64,000 nt of DNA from Flavicella sp965243265 (GCA_965243265.1 CBDEUL010000010.1:186001-250000), one strand, 5' to 3'; positions 24,451-33,913 are shown, counted from the first letter of the stretch. Made by a program: numbers and translations. Notes: a model not told the origin generated them from the letters alone.

Positions 24451-26325
24451 TTAATTTCTACGTCTTCCGAAACCAGCAGACCTGTCAGAGTCGTTGCTTC
24501 TTCTGCTACTACGGTCGCTTCTGTCTGGACGATCTCTTCTGTCTCCACGATTGTCAGAGTTTCTTCTATCTCCACGGTTGTTGTCAGAACTCCTTCTGTC
24601 TCCACCAGATCTTCTGTCAGACCTTCCTCCACGGTCATCTCTTCTTCCTCCTTTTCCTTCAAAACGTCTTCCACGTCCTCTGCGGTCTTCACCACGTCGT
24701 CCGCCTCTGTTGCTTTTTCTTTTTTGAGTTATTTCAACGTTTACATTTCTCCCGTTAAAGTTTGCATCAACAAAAGCAGCAATAGTTTCGTCTGTAAAGT
24801 TTTTGTCTAATTCAAAGAAAGAGAAAGTGTCTAGGATTTCTATTTGACCAATTTCTACATTGTCTGTGATTTTTTGTTCATTGATTAATCCAATTAGTTT
24901 TCCTGGATTTAAATCGTCTTTTCTACCTAGGTTTATAAAGAAACGTGTCATGTTTTCATCGTCTCTAGATTTCCCTCTTTCGTCTTTTCTACTTCTTTCA
25001 GTGTCGTTTAAGTCACGAGAGTTTGTGTAGTATTTTAAGAACTTGTTAAATTCAACAGAAACAAATTTTTGAATCAATTCTTCTCTGCTTAAACCTTCTA
25101 AGTTAGAGTAAATTGTTTCTAGATATTTGTCAATTTGCTCGTGATTAACTTCTGTTTCTTTAACATTACTGATTAAACTAAACAATTGACTTTTACAAAT
25201 TTCTTCTCCGCTAGGAACGTCTTTCTTTTCAAACTTTTTATTAATTTTTCTTTCAATAGGGCGTAAGCGTCCTACTTCTTTGTTGGTAATTAGCGCTATA
25301 GAAACTCCTTTGTTTCCAGCTCTACCAGTTCTACCGCTACGGTGAGTATAAGCTTCTGTTTGGTCTGGAAGTTTGTAGTTGATTACATGTGTTAAATTGT
25401 TTACATCTAATCCACGTGCAGCAACGTCTGTAGCTACTAACATTTGTAGGCTTTTATTACGGAATTTTTGCATAACTCCATCACGTTGTGCTTGTGACAA
25501 ATCTCCGTGTAAAGCATCGGCGTTGTAACCGTCTTGAATTAAGTTTTCTGCAACTTGTGCAGTTTCTCTTTTCGTTCTACAGAATACAATTCCGTAAATA
25601 TCTGGATTTGCATCACAGATTCTTTTTAAGGCAGGGTATCTGTTTCTTTCTGTAACTACGTAATATTCGTTTGTTACATTGTCTGAACCTTTGTTTTTTT
25701 GACCTGCAGTAATTTCTACAGGGTTGTTCATATAATTTCTTGCAATAGATTCAACTTCTCTAGGGAAGGTTGCTGAGAATAATAAAGTTTGTTTGTTTTC
25801 TGGAGTAACTTCTAAAACTTGATCTAATTCATCTTTGAATCCCATATTAAGCATTTCATCTGCTTCATCTAAGATTAACCATCTTACGTTTTCAAGTTTT
25901 AATCTTCCTCTTTTAATAAGGTCAACTGTTCTTCCTGGAGTACCAACAACAATTTGAACTCCTTTTTTAAGACCTCTAATTTGCTCTTCAATATTAGCAC
26001 CTCCATAGACAGTAAGTACATTAACACCTTTCATGTATTTAGAAAAACTTTCAATGTTTTTTCCTATCTGTACCGCTAATTCTCTTGTGGGAGAAAGTAT
26101 AATTGCTTGTGTTGCTTTACTGTTAGTATCGAGTCTTTGTAGTACAGGTAAACTAAATGCAGCAGTTTTTCCTGTTCCTGTTTGTGCAAAAGCTTTTAGG
26201 TCTTGATCGGATGAGATTACTTGTGGAACCGCTTTTTCTTGAATTTCTGAAGGGGTTTCGTAACCTAAATCGGTTAAGGCTTTTAGGATTTCGTCGTTCA
26301 ATCCTAATTCTTTGAATGTAGACAT
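24451..26325 (-). CDS. DEAD-box RNA helicase (DeaD/CsdA-like) with RGG-type tail
   Basis: The 624-residue protein has all helicase motifs in order: Q motif, AQTGTGKTAAF (motif I), PTRELAVQ, GGANIEEQI, TPGR, LDEADEMLNMGF (motif II), SATFPRE (motif III), then the second RecA domain with ATDVAARGLDV and HRSGRTGRAG. A DbpA-like RNA-binding domain follows (about residues 465-540). The tail (540-624) consists of Arg-Gly-Asp-Ser-rich repeats. Such enzymes unwind RNA during ribosome assembly and cold adaptation. The -7 element TACATTTG lies near 26386. Confidence 0.9.
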   Translation of the reverse strand: MSTFKELGLNDEILKALTDLGYETPSEIQEKAVPQVISSDQDLKAFAQTGTGKTAAFSLPVLQRLDTNSKATQAIILSPTRELAVQIGKNIESFSKYMKGVNVLTVYGGANIEEQIRGLKKGVQIVVGTPGRTVDLIKRGRLKLENVRWLILDEADEMLNMGFKDELDQVLEVTPENKQTLLFSATFPREVESIARNYMNNPVEITAGQKNKGSDNVTNEYYVVTERNRYPALKRICDANPDIYGIVFCRTKRETAQVAENLIQDGYNADALHGDLSQAQRDGVMQKFRNKSLQMLVATDVAARGLDVNNLTHVINYKLPDQTEAYTHRSGRTGRAGNKGVSIALITNKEVGRLRPIERKINKKFEKKDVPSGEEICKSQLFSLISNVKETEVNHEQIDKYLETIYSNLEGLSREELIQKFVSVEFNKFLKYYTNSRDLNDTERSRKDERGKSRDDENMTRFFINLGRKDDLNPGKLIGLINEQKITDNVEIGQIEILDTFSFFELDKNFTDETIAAFVDANFNGRNVNVEITQKRKSNRGGRRGEDRRGRGRRFEGKGGRRDDRGGRSDRRSGGDRRSSDNNRGDRRNSDNRGDRRDRPDRSDRSSRRSNDSDRSAGFGRRRN

Positions 26326-26703
26326 TATGTATAAGTTATTGACTTACAAAATAATATCGCTACTTTGTTAGCCGTTGTTTAAAGTTTGCAAATGTACATC
26401 GAATAGTTTGATGAATCTAATTAATAAGTTAGTTTTTTGAAGTGGTGTGTAGGGGAATCTGTTTTTTGTCTTTGAAGTATGTTTGGGAGGGAATGCTGAT
26501 AAAAAGCTAATGTGTTTAAAATCAATATTTTTAAATGTGAATTAGTTGTTGTGATATTTGGATAATTATATGTAAATTTGCACTCCTTTTTACGAGTACA
26601 GATTTTAGAAAAGGAATTGTATAAAATTATAATTAACATCTCTTAGTGTTAATTTCGTTTAAATGATCTGGTTAGCAATAGGATACAAATAAATTAAGAC
26701 ACG
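26326..26703. other. Divergent intergenic region between helicase and rpsA
   Basis: This 378-base gap holds no coding sequence. It contains the minus-strand promoter element of the helicase (about 26386-26393) and the plus-strand promoter of rpsA (26549-26580). The leader of rpsA is about 120 bases long, room enough for a control element such as S1 feedback, though no known motif was recognised. Confidence 0.5.
26549..26580 (+). promoter_or_regulatory. Promoter of rpsA
   Basis: TTG at 26549-26551, 21 bases, then TAAATTTG at 26573-26580, an exact TAnnTTTG element. The start codon is at 26704, giving a leader of about 120 bases. Confidence 0.6.
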
Positions 26704-28500
26704 ATGTCTGAAGAATTAAACAAAGCAACTGAAGCTCAGGAAGTACCTGCAGTTGAGGTGGTAAACCCAGAAGAATTTTTAGCAAACTTTGATTGGCATA
26801 AATACGAAGAAGGTATTGAGGCTGTTGATGAAGCTAAATTAAAAGAATTTGAATCAGCTTTAGAAGGAACTGTAGGTTTCGTAAATGAGTTGGATGTAAT
26901 TGAAGGTACAGTAACTAGAATTACTGAGCGTGATGCTATTATCGATATCAATTCTAAATCAGAAGGGGTAATCTCTTTAAATGAATTCCGTTACAACCCT
27001 AACTTAGCTGTTGGTGATGTTGTTGAGGTATTGGTTGACAAGAGAGAAGATGTTTCTGGACAATTAGTTTTATCTCATAAAAAAGCGAGAGTAATTAAAG
27101 CTTGGGATAGAGTAATCAATGCACAAGAAACAGGTGAAGTAGTTAACGGTTTCGTTAAATGCAGAACTAGAGGAGGTATGATTGTTGATGTATTCGGTAT
27201 TGAAGCATTCTTACCAGGTTCACAAATTGATGTGAAGCCTATTAGAGATTACGATCAGTATGTAGATAAAACAATGGAATTCAAAGTTGTGAAAATCAAC
27301 CATGAGTTTAAAAACGTTGTAGTTTCTCATAAAGCTCTTATTGAAGCTGATATCGAAATCCAAAAAAGAGAAATTATTGGTAAGTTAGAAAAAGGTCAAG
27401 TATTAGAAGGTGTTGTTAAAAACATTACTTCTTACGGAGTCTTTATCGATTTAGGTGGTGTTGACGGTTTGGTTCACATTACTGACTTATCTTGGTCAAG
27501 AATTAACCACCCATCTGAGGTTGTTGAGTTAGATCAAAAATTAAATGTTGTAATCCTTGATTTTGATGATCAAAAAACAAGAATTCAATTAGGATTGAAA
27601 CAATTAAATGCTCACCCATGGGAAGCTTTAGATGCTGAATTAAAAGTTGGTGATAAAGTAAAAGGTAAAGTAGTTGTACTTGCTGATTATGGTGCGTTTA
27701 TTGAAGTAGCTCAAGGAGTTGAAGGATTGATTCACGTTTCTGAAATGTCTTGGTCTACACACTTACGTTCTGCTCAAGATTTCGTAAAAGTTGGAGATGA
27801 GGTTGAAGCTGTTGTTTTAACTTTAGATAGAGATGACAGAAAAATGTCATTAGGTATCAAACAATTACACCCAGATCCATGGACAGATATTACTAAGAAA
27901 TATCCTGTAGGTTCTGCACATAAAGGAACTGTAAGAAATTACACAAACTTTGGTGTTTTTGTTGAGTTAGAAGAAGGAATTGACGGATTGGTATACATTT
28001 CTGATCTTTCTTGGACTAAGAAAATCAAGCATCCATCTGACTTTGTAGCAGTTGGTGATGTTTTAGATGTTCAAGTTTTAGAATTGGATGTTGAAAACCG
28101 TAAATTAAACTTAGGTCACAAACAAACTCAAGATAATCCATGGGATGGACATGAGGCTACTTACAGCATCGGTTCAGTACATGAAGGGACAATCAAAGAA
28201 AAGACTGACAAAGGAGCAATCGTAGTATTTGCTGATGGAGTTGAGGCTTTTGTACCAGGTCGTCACTTAGAGAAAGAAGATGGTTCTAAATTAGGTAAAG
28301 GAGATGCAGAGAAATTTGTAGTTCTTGAATTTAATAAAGAATACAGAAGAATTGTTGCTTCTCATACAGCTATCTTTAAAGAAGAAGAGCAAAAGAATAT
28401 CAAAGCTGCTAGTAAAAAAGCAGAAGCTGCTGATAAAGCAACTTTCGGAGATATCTCAGGTCTTGCAGACTTAAAGAAGAAAATGGAAGGTAAAGAGTAG
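26704..28500 (+). CDS. rpsA: 30S ribosomal protein S1
   Basis: The 598-residue protein consists of a short acidic N-terminal extension (residues 1-40) and a chain of S1 RNA-binding domains. Several carry the family pattern GxVxxxxxYGxFxxLxxGxxGLxHxSxxSW, for example VLEGVVKNITSYGVFIDLGGVDGLVHITDLSWSRI (about residue 230) and the related blocks near 320 and 405. A lysine- and alanine-rich tail ends the protein. S1 binds mRNA and helps it onto the 30S subunit. It is a single-gene unit with its own promoter and a strong terminator at 28523-28554. Confidence 0.95.
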   Translation: MSEELNKATEAQEVPAVEVVNPEEFLANFDWHKYEEGIEAVDEAKLKEFESALEGTVGFVNELDVIEGTVTRITERDAIIDINSKSEGVISLNEFRYNPNLAVGDVVEVLVDKREDVSGQLVLSHKKARVIKAWDRVINAQETGEVVNGFVKCRTRGGMIVDVFGIEAFLPGSQIDVKPIRDYDQYVDKTMEFKVVKINHEFKNVVVSHKALIEADIEIQKREIIGKLEKGQVLEGVVKNITSYGVFIDLGGVDGLVHITDLSWSRINHPSEVVELDQKLNVVILDFDDQKTRIQLGLKQLNAHPWEALDAELKVGDKVKGKVVVLADYGAFIEVAQGVEGLIHVSEMSWSTHLRSAQDFVKVGDEVEAVVLTLDRDDRKMSLGIKQLHPDPWTDITKKYPVGSAHKGTVRNYTNFGVFVELEEGIDGLVYISDLSWTKKIKHPSDFVAVGDVLDVQVLELDVENRKLNLGHKQTQDNPWDGHEATYSIGSVHEGTIKEKTDKGAIVVFADGVEAFVPGRHLEKEDGSKLGKGDAEKFVVLEFNKEYRRIVASHTAIFKEEEQKNIKAASKKAEAADKATFGDISGLADLKKKMEGKE

Positions 28501-28522
28501 TTTTTACTTTTTAAGATAATAG

Positions 28523-28554
28523 AAAAGAGCTGTCTAATTTTAGACAGCTCTTTT
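28523..28554 (+). terminator. Terminator after rpsA
   Basis: AAAAGAGCTGTCTA pairs perfectly with TAGACAGCTCTTTT around ATTT, followed by a T run. Confidence 0.9.
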
Positions 28555-28641
28555 TGTTTGTAGTAGATAAAATATAACGAAATAGCAGAAATAATGGAGA
28601 TAGTTTGTTATTTTCGTATCGAATAAAATTAAACACAAAAT

Positions 28642-30045
28642 ATGTCATTAATAAAATCTATTTCAGGGATTAGAGGAACTATTGGAGGTGCTATTGGGGA
28701 TAATTTAACTCCTTTGGATGCAGTAAAGTTTGCAAGTGCTTATGGTACTTGGTTATTGAAGAGGAATGAAGATAACTCGACTGAAGGCAAGTTAAAGGTG
28801 GTTCTAGGTAGAGATGCTAGAATTTCTGGAAAAATGATTAGCAGTTTGGTTTCAAATACTTTGGTTGGTTTAGGGATTGATGTGATTGATTTAGGGTTGT
28901 CTACAACTCCTACGGTGGAAGTTGCTGTGCCTTTAGAAGAAGCTAATGGAGGGATTATTATCACGGCTTCTCATAATCCAAAACAATGGAACGCATTAAA
29001 ATTGCTGAATGAAAAAGGAGAGTTTTTGAATGGAGAAGATGGACAAGAAATTTTAATTTTAGCAGAAAATGATGCGTATTCGTATGCAGAGGTGGATGAT
29101 TTAGGGGTTTATTCAAAAGATAGATCCTATGTTCAAAAGCATATTGATGAAGTTTTAAAACTGGAATTGGTAGATGTTGAAGCAATTAAAAAAGCTGGTT
29201 TTAAGGTTGTTTTAGATGCTGTAAATTCGACAGGAGGTATTTTTATTCCAGCTTTATTAGAACAATTAGGAGTTGAGTGTGTAAAATTATACTGTGAGCC
29301 TAATGGACAGTTTCCACATAATCCAGAGCCTTTAAAAGAGCATTTGGGAGATATTTCTGCTTTGGTAGTAAAAGAAAAAGCAGATTTTGGAATTGTAGTT
29401 GATCCAGATGTGGATCGTTTGGCGTTGGTAAATGAAGATGGTTCTATGTTTGGTGAAGAGTATACTTTGGTGGCTTGTGCAGATTATGTGTTGGGAGAGT
29501 TGAAAGGAGGAAATACAGTTTCTAATTTATCATCATCAAGAGCTTTGCGTGATGTAACGGTGAAGCATGGCGGTACTTATACGGCAAGTGCAGTAGGAGA
29601 GGTGAATGTGGTAATTGCTATGAAAGAAACCAACACAGTAATTGGTGGTGAAGGGAATGGAGGTATTATTTATCCAGAGTCGCACTATGGAAGAGACTCT
29701 TTAGTGGGAGTAGCCTTGTTTTTGTCGCATTTAGCTAAAAGTGGTAAATCGTGTAAAGAATTAAGAGATGGGTACCCGAGTTACTTTATGAGTAAAAATA
29801 AAATTGAATTGACACCTAGTTTGGATGTTGATAAAATTTTAGAAGAAATGGCTGTAAAACATAAGAATGAAGATGTTAATACAATAGATGGAGTTAAGAT
29901 AGATTTTGAAACAGAGTGGGTACACTTAAGAAAATCTAATACAGAGCCAATAATTAGAATTTATACTGAGAGTACTTCTCAAGAAAAAGCAGATCAATTG
30001 GCACAGACAACGATAGATCAGATTAAAGAAATTGCAGGTTTGTAA
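28642..30045 (+). CDS. glmM: Phosphoglucosamine mutase-like phosphohexomutase
   Basis: The 467-residue protein belongs to the alpha-D-phosphohexomutase superfamily. The phosphoserine loop is ITASHNPKQWNALKL with Ser110. The metal site is DPDVDRLAL (about residue 254) and the sugar-binding loop is GGEGNGGIIYPESHYGRDS. The C-terminal phosphate-binding loop shows RKSNTEPIIRIYTES. The 'SNTEP' version and the wording of the loops fit the GlmM-like branch of Bacteroidota, which makes glucosamine-1-phosphate for murein and lipid A. A phosphoglucomutase/phosphomannomutase role is the main alternative. Confidence 0.8.
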   Translation: MSLIKSISGIRGTIGGAIGDNLTPLDAVKFASAYGTWLLKRNEDNSTEGKLKVVLGRDARISGKMISSLVSNTLVGLGIDVIDLGLSTTPTVEVAVPLEEANGGIIITASHNPKQWNALKLLNEKGEFLNGEDGQEILILAENDAYSYAEVDDLGVYSKDRSYVQKHIDEVLKLELVDVEAIKKAGFKVVLDAVNSTGGIFIPALLEQLGVECVKLYCEPNGQFPHNPEPLKEHLGDISALVVKEKADFGIVVDPDVDRLALVNEDGSMFGEEYTLVACADYVLGELKGGNTVSNLSSSRALRDVTVKHGGTYTASAVGEVNVVIAMKETNTVIGGEGNGGIIYPESHYGRDSLVGVALFLSHLAKSGKSCKELRDGYPSYFMSKNKIELTPSLDVDKILEEMAVKHKNEDVNTIDGVKIDFETEWVHLRKSNTEPIIRIYTESTSQEKADQLAQTTIDQIKEIAGL

Positions 30046-30061
30046 AACAAAGCTCCTAAAT

Positions 30062-30109
30062 AAAAAAAAACACCTAACTCAAAATTTTGAGTTAGGTGTT
30101 TTTTTTTAT
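30062..30109. terminator. Bidirectional terminator between glmM and the acyltransferase
   Basis: AAACACCTAACTCAAAA mirrored by TTTTGAGTTAGGTGTTT, with long A and T runs outside. It serves both convergent genes. Confidence 0.9.
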
Positions 30110-30999
30110 TTAGGAGCTTTTTCTTTGTGTTTAAAGCGTCTATGTGTCCAAAAGTAATATTCGGGGTTTTGGTAAATCTGTTCTTCTGTTTTTCTTAAGA
30201 ATAGATCTGTAATTTCGTGTTCGGCTGTTTCTTTAGGGTTTTTAGCTAAAATTTCAAGTTCTACCTCATAGTAACTTCTCTTTACTCTTGTTGTTTTTAG
30301 GAGGACAACTGAGAAGTCGTGTTTTTTTGCTAACATTTCTGCACCTGTATGAATGGGTACTTTTACGTTTAAAAACTCAGACCAATAAGTGGTTTTAGAA
30401 GCGATAGGTGACTGATCGCTTAATAGACCATATACAGAAAGTTTTTTGTTTATTTTATTTCTGATAATGGTTTTTATGGTGTTAGAGGTTTGAACAAAAT
30501 TACCTCCAAAGCGACTTCTGTTTTTTCTGACGAATTTATCAAAATAAGGGTTTTTAATTCTAGAATAAACTCCGTAACAATCAAAGTTAGTTACTTCTTT
30601 AAATCCTGCAATCCATTCCCAGTTAGCGTAGTGAGAACCTATTAGAATACAACTTTTATTAAGAGCTTCGATTTCTTTAAAAAGTTCTTTGTTTACGTAT
30701 TTGTAACGTTTGTTTAATTCTTTTTGCGACATGCTAAAGGATTTGATCATTTCAACAAAAATGTCTACAAAATGTCTAAAGAATTTTTTGCGAATTTTTT
30801 TTAATTCTTTCTCTGTTTTGTGAGGGAAAGCAAATCTAAGGTTTTCTAATACAATTTCTTTTCTGTAGTTGAATACGTGAAATAGAAAAACAAAAATAAT
30901 GTCTGATAAAATATGTAGTACCCAAAAAGGAAGTATGGAAAAAAACCATAGAATCGGGTATATGATATAAAAAGCAATACGCTGCATGTGTGTTAACAA
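30106..30999 (-). CDS. Lipid A biosynthesis acyltransferase (LpxL/HtrB family)
   Basis: The 297-residue protein has an N-terminal membrane anchor (residues 8-42) and the HX4E acyltransferase motif at His123-Glu128 in GSHYANWEW, then DQSP (…LSDQSPIAS) and the KTTYWSEFLNVKVPIHTGAEMLAKK substrate region. Enzymes of this family add a secondary acyl chain to lipid A precursors at the inner membrane. It is a single-gene unit opposite to glmM. Confidence 0.85.
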   Translation of the reverse strand: MLTHMQRIAFYIIYPILWFFSILPFWVLHILSDIIFVFLFHVFNYRKEIVLENLRFAFPHKTEKELKKIRKKFFRHFVDIFVEMIKSFSMSQKELNKRYKYVNKELFKEIEALNKSCILIGSHYANWEWIAGFKEVTNFDCYGVYSRIKNPYFDKFVRKNRSRFGGNFVQTSNTIKTIIRNKINKKLSVYGLLSDQSPIASKTTYWSEFLNVKVPIHTGAEMLAKKHDFSVVLLKTTRVKRSYYEVELEILAKNPKETAEHEITDLFLRKTEEQIYQNPEYYFWTHRRFKHKEKAPK

Positions 31000-31031
31000 A
31001 GATTTATGTGTACAAATATCGTATATAATTT

Positions 31032-31039
31032 TATCTTTG
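31032..31039 (+). promoter_or_regulatory. -7 element of the rhomboid gene
   Basis: TATCTTTG matches TAnnTTTG exactly, 20 bases before the ATG at 31060. Confidence 0.55.
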
Positions 31040-31059
31040 GTAGTATATAAGTTTATAAA

Positions 31060-31701
31060 ATGGGTAAAATTGTTCTAGTATTAATAGCAATAAATGTTTT
31101 TTTCTCTTTAAAAGGTTTTAAAGATCGGTTCTTTTTTGAAAAATACAAATTTCAGATAGGAAGCATATTAAACGGTGAAAAAATTAGAATGCTGTCTTCA
31201 GGGTTTTTACATGTGGATTATTTGCATTTAGGATTTAATATGTATGCATTGTATCTTTTTTCATCACCTGTTATAAATACAATTGGGGGGAATGCTTTTT
31301 TAGTAGTGTATTTTGGGAGTTTGTTGTTGGGAAACATGTTTACTCTTTATTTTCATAAAAAAGAACCTTATTATTCTGCTGTAGGAGCTTCTGGAGCTGT
31401 TGCTGGAGTAGTGTATTCTGCAATATTGTTATATCCAACAATGACACTGTATATGTTTCCAATACCTATTCCAATTCCAGGGTATGTTTTTGGTATAGGT
31501 TATTTGTTGTATTCTGTTTACGGAATGAAAAAGCAATTAGGGAATGTAGGACACAGTGCGCACTTAGGAGGGGCAATAGGAGGTTTTATATTAACATTGT
31601 TGTTGTTTCCTTCAGTGATTGTCAATAATATTTTTATCACTGCAGGTTTGGCTGTTTCAATACTTGTTGTTGCTGTTGTAGGAAAAAAGTTTTTAAAATA
31701 A
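31060..31701 (+). CDS. Rhomboid family intramembrane serine protease
   Basis: The 213-residue protein has about six membrane helices. The catalytic serine lies in GASGAVAG (Ser111) and the histidine in SAHLGGAIGG (His168); the HLGFNMYAL segment near residue 56 is also typical. Rhomboids cleave membrane proteins inside the bilayer. It has its own promoter and terminator. Confidence 0.9.
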   Translation: MGKIVLVLIAINVFFSLKGFKDRFFFEKYKFQIGSILNGEKIRMLSSGFLHVDYLHLGFNMYALYLFSSPVINTIGGNAFLVVYFGSLLLGNMFTLYFHKKEPYYSAVGASGAVAGVVYSAILLYPTMTLYMFPIPIPIPGYVFGIGYLLYSVYGMKKQLGNVGHSAHLGGAIGGFILTLLLFPSVIVNNIFITAGLAVSILVVAVVGKKFLK

Positions 31702-31729
31702 AAAAGCTCCATAAAAATATGGAGCTTTT
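31702..31729. terminator. Terminator between rhomboid and tRNA-Gly
   Basis: AAAAGCTCCATA pairs perfectly with TATGGAGCTTTT around AAAA. It ends the rhomboid transcript and, on the other strand, the tRNA-Gly transcript. Confidence 0.85.
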
Positions 31730-31730
31730 G

Positions 31731-31803
31731 AGCGAAAGACCGGGTTCGAACCGGCGACATTCAGCTTGGAAGGCTGACGCTCTACCAACTGAGCTACTTT
31801 CGC
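31731..31803 (-). tRNA. tRNA-Gly (anticodon TCC)
   Basis: On the minus strand a complete 73-nt cloverleaf is seen: acceptor GCGAAAG, D arm AGCTCAGTTGGTAGAGCG, anticodon arm TCAGC-CTTCCAA-GCTGA with anticodon TCC, and T arm GCCGG-TTCGAAC-CCGGT. CCA is not encoded. Confidence 0.95.
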
Positions 31804-31855
31804 GTTTGGTATTGCGGTTGCAAATATACACTACTTTTTAGTTGTGGCAAGCTTT

Positions 31856-32302
31856 TTAGTAAAATTTTTTATTTTTTCTCAAAATTTTTAAAAAATGAAA
31901 AGCATATATATCATAACCTTCATTCAAATAGAACTTATGAGACTTCTGATTACCGGTATAAGTATTTAGTTCAGTTGCTTCACAGCCCTTTTCTATAGCA
32001 TAGTCATATATCCATTTGAATAATTGCTTTCCTAAGTTTTTTCCTCTGTATTCAGGAGATATAATTACATGATCAGGTTCTACTGTTTTTCCTATATAAT
32101 GACGTGTAGAAAACCACAGCCCACTAATTCCTATTAGTTTAGATTGATCATACATTCCAACGCATTCATAATTTTGAGTTGCCATTTCAAGAACACGCTC
32201 TGTTAATTTTTCTAAAGGGGTAACAGTGTTTAATAGTTGGAGTAAAGGGAGGATGGTTAAAATTTCTTCTTTGGGAATTATTTTGATGCTAATGGTTGTC
32301 AT
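31856..32302 (-). CDS. GNAT family N-acetyltransferase
   Basis: The 148-residue protein shows the GNAT core: DHVIISPEYRGKNLGKQLFKWIYDYAIEKGCEATELNTYTGNQKSHKFYLNEGYD. The acetyl-CoA pyrophosphate loop is the RGKNLGK segment (R/Q-x-x-G-x-G/A). The substrate is not predictable. It lies between two tRNA genes on the same strand. Confidence 0.9.
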   Translation of the reverse strand: MTTISIKIIPKEEILTILPLLQLLNTVTPLEKLTERVLEMATQNYECVGMYDQSKLIGISGLWFSTRHYIGKTVEPDHVIISPEYRGKNLGKQLFKWIYDYAIEKGCEATELNTYTGNQKSHKFYLNEGYDIYAFHFLKILRKNKKFY

Positions 32303-32387
32303 ATTAAATTGTTTCTAGTGGAAGGTCATTTATAAGTGTATCAAAAATAAGAATTCTTTAACTATTTAGATAAGTCTATAAAAGAAG

Positions 32388-32417
32388 AAAACCTGTTAGA
32401 AAAATCTAACAGGTTTT
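32388..32417. terminator. Terminator near tRNA-Met
   Basis: AAAACCTGTTAGA pairs perfectly with TCTAACAGGTTTT around AAAA. On the minus strand it lies just behind the tRNA-Met gene. Confidence 0.8.
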
Positions 32418-32424
32418 TTGTTTG

Positions 32425-32498
32425 TAGCGTGAAGCAGAATTGAACTGCTGACCTCCGGGTTATGAATCCGACGCTCTAACCATCTGAGCTACCACGCC
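32425..32498 (-). tRNA. tRNA-Met (anticodon CAT)
   Basis: The minus strand folds as a 74-nt tRNA: acceptor GGCGTGG, D arm AGCTCAGATGGTTAGAGCG, anticodon loop TTCATAA with anticodon CAT, and T arm AGCAG-TTCAATT-CTGCT. It looks like elongator Met; a tRNA-Ile with a modified C34 cannot be excluded by sequence alone. Confidence 0.85.
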
Positions 32499-32626
32499 AT
32501 TTGCGGGTGCAAATATAACACAAATAAGTAATGATGCAAGTTAAAAATGATAAAAATTTAGAATTGAAAAATATTTTTTTTTTATTGAAAATATTACATA
32601 CATTGTGCGCTTAAGAAAATACGAAT

Positions 32627-33007
32627 ATGACCAAGATTAAATTTGAATTAGAATTTCCTATACACGCTTCTCCAACAATGCTTTACCAATATTTTTCAAC
32701 TCCTTCTGGATTGGCAGAATGGTTTGCTGATAATGTAAACTCTAGAGGTAAGGTGTATACTTTTATTTGGGATGGAGCAGAAGAGGTAGCTCAGTTATTG
32801 CAAGATCGTACAGATGAAAAGGCTAGATATAAATGGGATGAGGACGAGTCTGAAGAAGGTTATTTTGAATTTAGAATACAAATAGATGCTATTACAAAAG
32901 ATGTATCTTTAATTATAACAGATTTTGCGGAAGAAGACGAAATAGAGGAGGCAAAAATGTTGTGGGAAAATCAAATAAACGAACTAAAGCACACTATTGG
33001 AGCTTAG
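32627..33007 (+). CDS. START-like domain protein (SRPBCC/AHSA1 type)
   Basis: The 126-residue protein has a START/AHSA1-like beginning: LEFPIHASPTMLYQYFSTPSGLAEWFADNVNSRGKVYTFIWDGAEE, which is the usual first strand, helix pair and W-F/WF-A pattern, followed by alternating strands and a long C-terminal helix. Its ligand is unknown. Bacteroidota genomes carry this small standalone version widely. Confidence 0.8.
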   Translation: MTKIKFELEFPIHASPTMLYQYFSTPSGLAEWFADNVNSRGKVYTFIWDGAEEVAQLLQDRTDEKARYKWDEDESEEGYFEFRIQIDAITKDVSLIITDFAEEDEIEEAKMLWENQINELKHTIGA

Positions 33008-33031
33008 AAAATAAGTCAATATAAAATATAT

Positions 33032-33061
33032 AAGCCTTAGAGAAATCTAAGGCTTTTTTTT
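33032..33061 (+). terminator. Terminator after the START-like gene
   Basis: AAGCCTTAGA pairs with TCTAAGGCTT around GAAA, followed by eight T. It directly abuts the -7 element (33065-33072) of the next gene. Confidence 0.85.
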
Positions 33062-33064
33062 GTT

Positions 33065-33072
33065 TAAATTTG
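33065..33072 (+). promoter_or_regulatory. -7 element of the aminotransferase class IV gene
   Basis: TAAATTTG, exact TAnnTTTG, 19 bases before ATG 33092. Confidence 0.5.
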
Positions 33073-33091
33073 CCGCTTAAATACGGGTATT

Positions 33092-33913
33092 ATGATAAAC
33101 TTCAATGGCGCATTAATTTCAGAACAAGACTCTGTAATATCAATCAATAACCGAGGCTTAAAGTATGGAGATTCTTTATTTGAAACTCTTCGAGTAAAAG
33201 AGGGGGAAATACTTTTTTCAGAGGATCATTATTTTAGATTAATGGCTTCTATGCGTATGATACGAATGGAAATACCAATGTCTTTTACGTTGGATTTTTT
33301 TGAGGCTGAAATTAAAAAGTTACTTGTAGCTTTTCCAGAGAAGTTAATTACCAAAGTACGTTTTTCTGTAGCTAGAAAAGAAGGAGGTTTGTATTTGCCA
33401 GTAACGAATGAAATTGATTTTTGGATAGAAGCTTTTGAGGGAGTACCCGTGGTAAAGGATGTTTATAAAGTAGATTTATTTAAAGATTATTATGTGACTT
33501 CTGGGTTGCTTTCTACAATAAAATCTTCTAATAGGTTGTTAAATGTGTTGTCTAGTATTTATGCTTCTGAAAATGAGTTGGACAATTGTGTTTTAATAAA
33601 TGAACATAAAAATATTGTAGAGGTAAGTAATGGGAATGTTTTTTTGGTAAAAGGGACTGTTGTTAAAACTCCAAAGTTGTTAGATGGGTGTATCAAAGGT
33701 ATTGCTAGAAAAAAAATTATAGAGCTTATAGAGAAGGATGAAAATTTAACTTTAGAAGAGGTGTCTATTTCACCTTTTGAACTTCAAAAAGCAGATGAGG
33801 TTTTTATAACCAATGCAGTTGTAGGAGTTCAGCCAGTTACAAATTATCGAAAAAAGAAATTTTCAACTACTATAGGTGAAGCACTGTCTATAAAATTTAA
33901 GAACTTAGTTTAA
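33092..33913 (+). CDS. Aminotransferase class IV (PabC/BCAT-like)
   Basis: The 273-residue protein fits the class IV fold: NRGLKYGDSLFETLRVKEG at the N-terminus, KVRFSVARKEGGLYLP in the middle, the PLP lysine in STIKSSNRLLNVLSS region (Lys in TIKSS), then CVLINEHKNIVEVSNGNVFLVKG and ADEVFITNAVVGVQPV. Members include aminodeoxychorismate lyase and branched-chain aminotransferase; size and motifs favour a PabC-like enzyme of folate synthesis but this is not certain. Its 3' end overlaps the convergent yqgE-like gene by 9 bases. Confidence 0.75.
   Translation: MINFNGALISEQDSVISINNRGLKYGDSLFETLRVKEGEILFSEDHYFRLMASMRMIRMEIPMSFTLDFFEAEIKKLLVAFPEKLITKVRFSVARKEGGLYLPVTNEIDFWIEAFEGVPVVKDVYKVDLFKDYYVTSGLLSTIKSSNRLLNVLSSIYASENELDNCVLINEHKNIVEVSNGNVFLVKGTVVKTPKLLDGCIKGIARKKIIELIEKDENLTLEEVSISPFELQKADEVFITNAVVGVQPVTNYRKKKFSTTIGEALSIKFKNLV

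Noticed and set aside
24436..24810. Long frames on the plus strand opposite the helicase C-terminus.
   Set aside because: They are serine/threonine- or leucine-rich mirror images of the RGG-type repeats of the real helicase gene.
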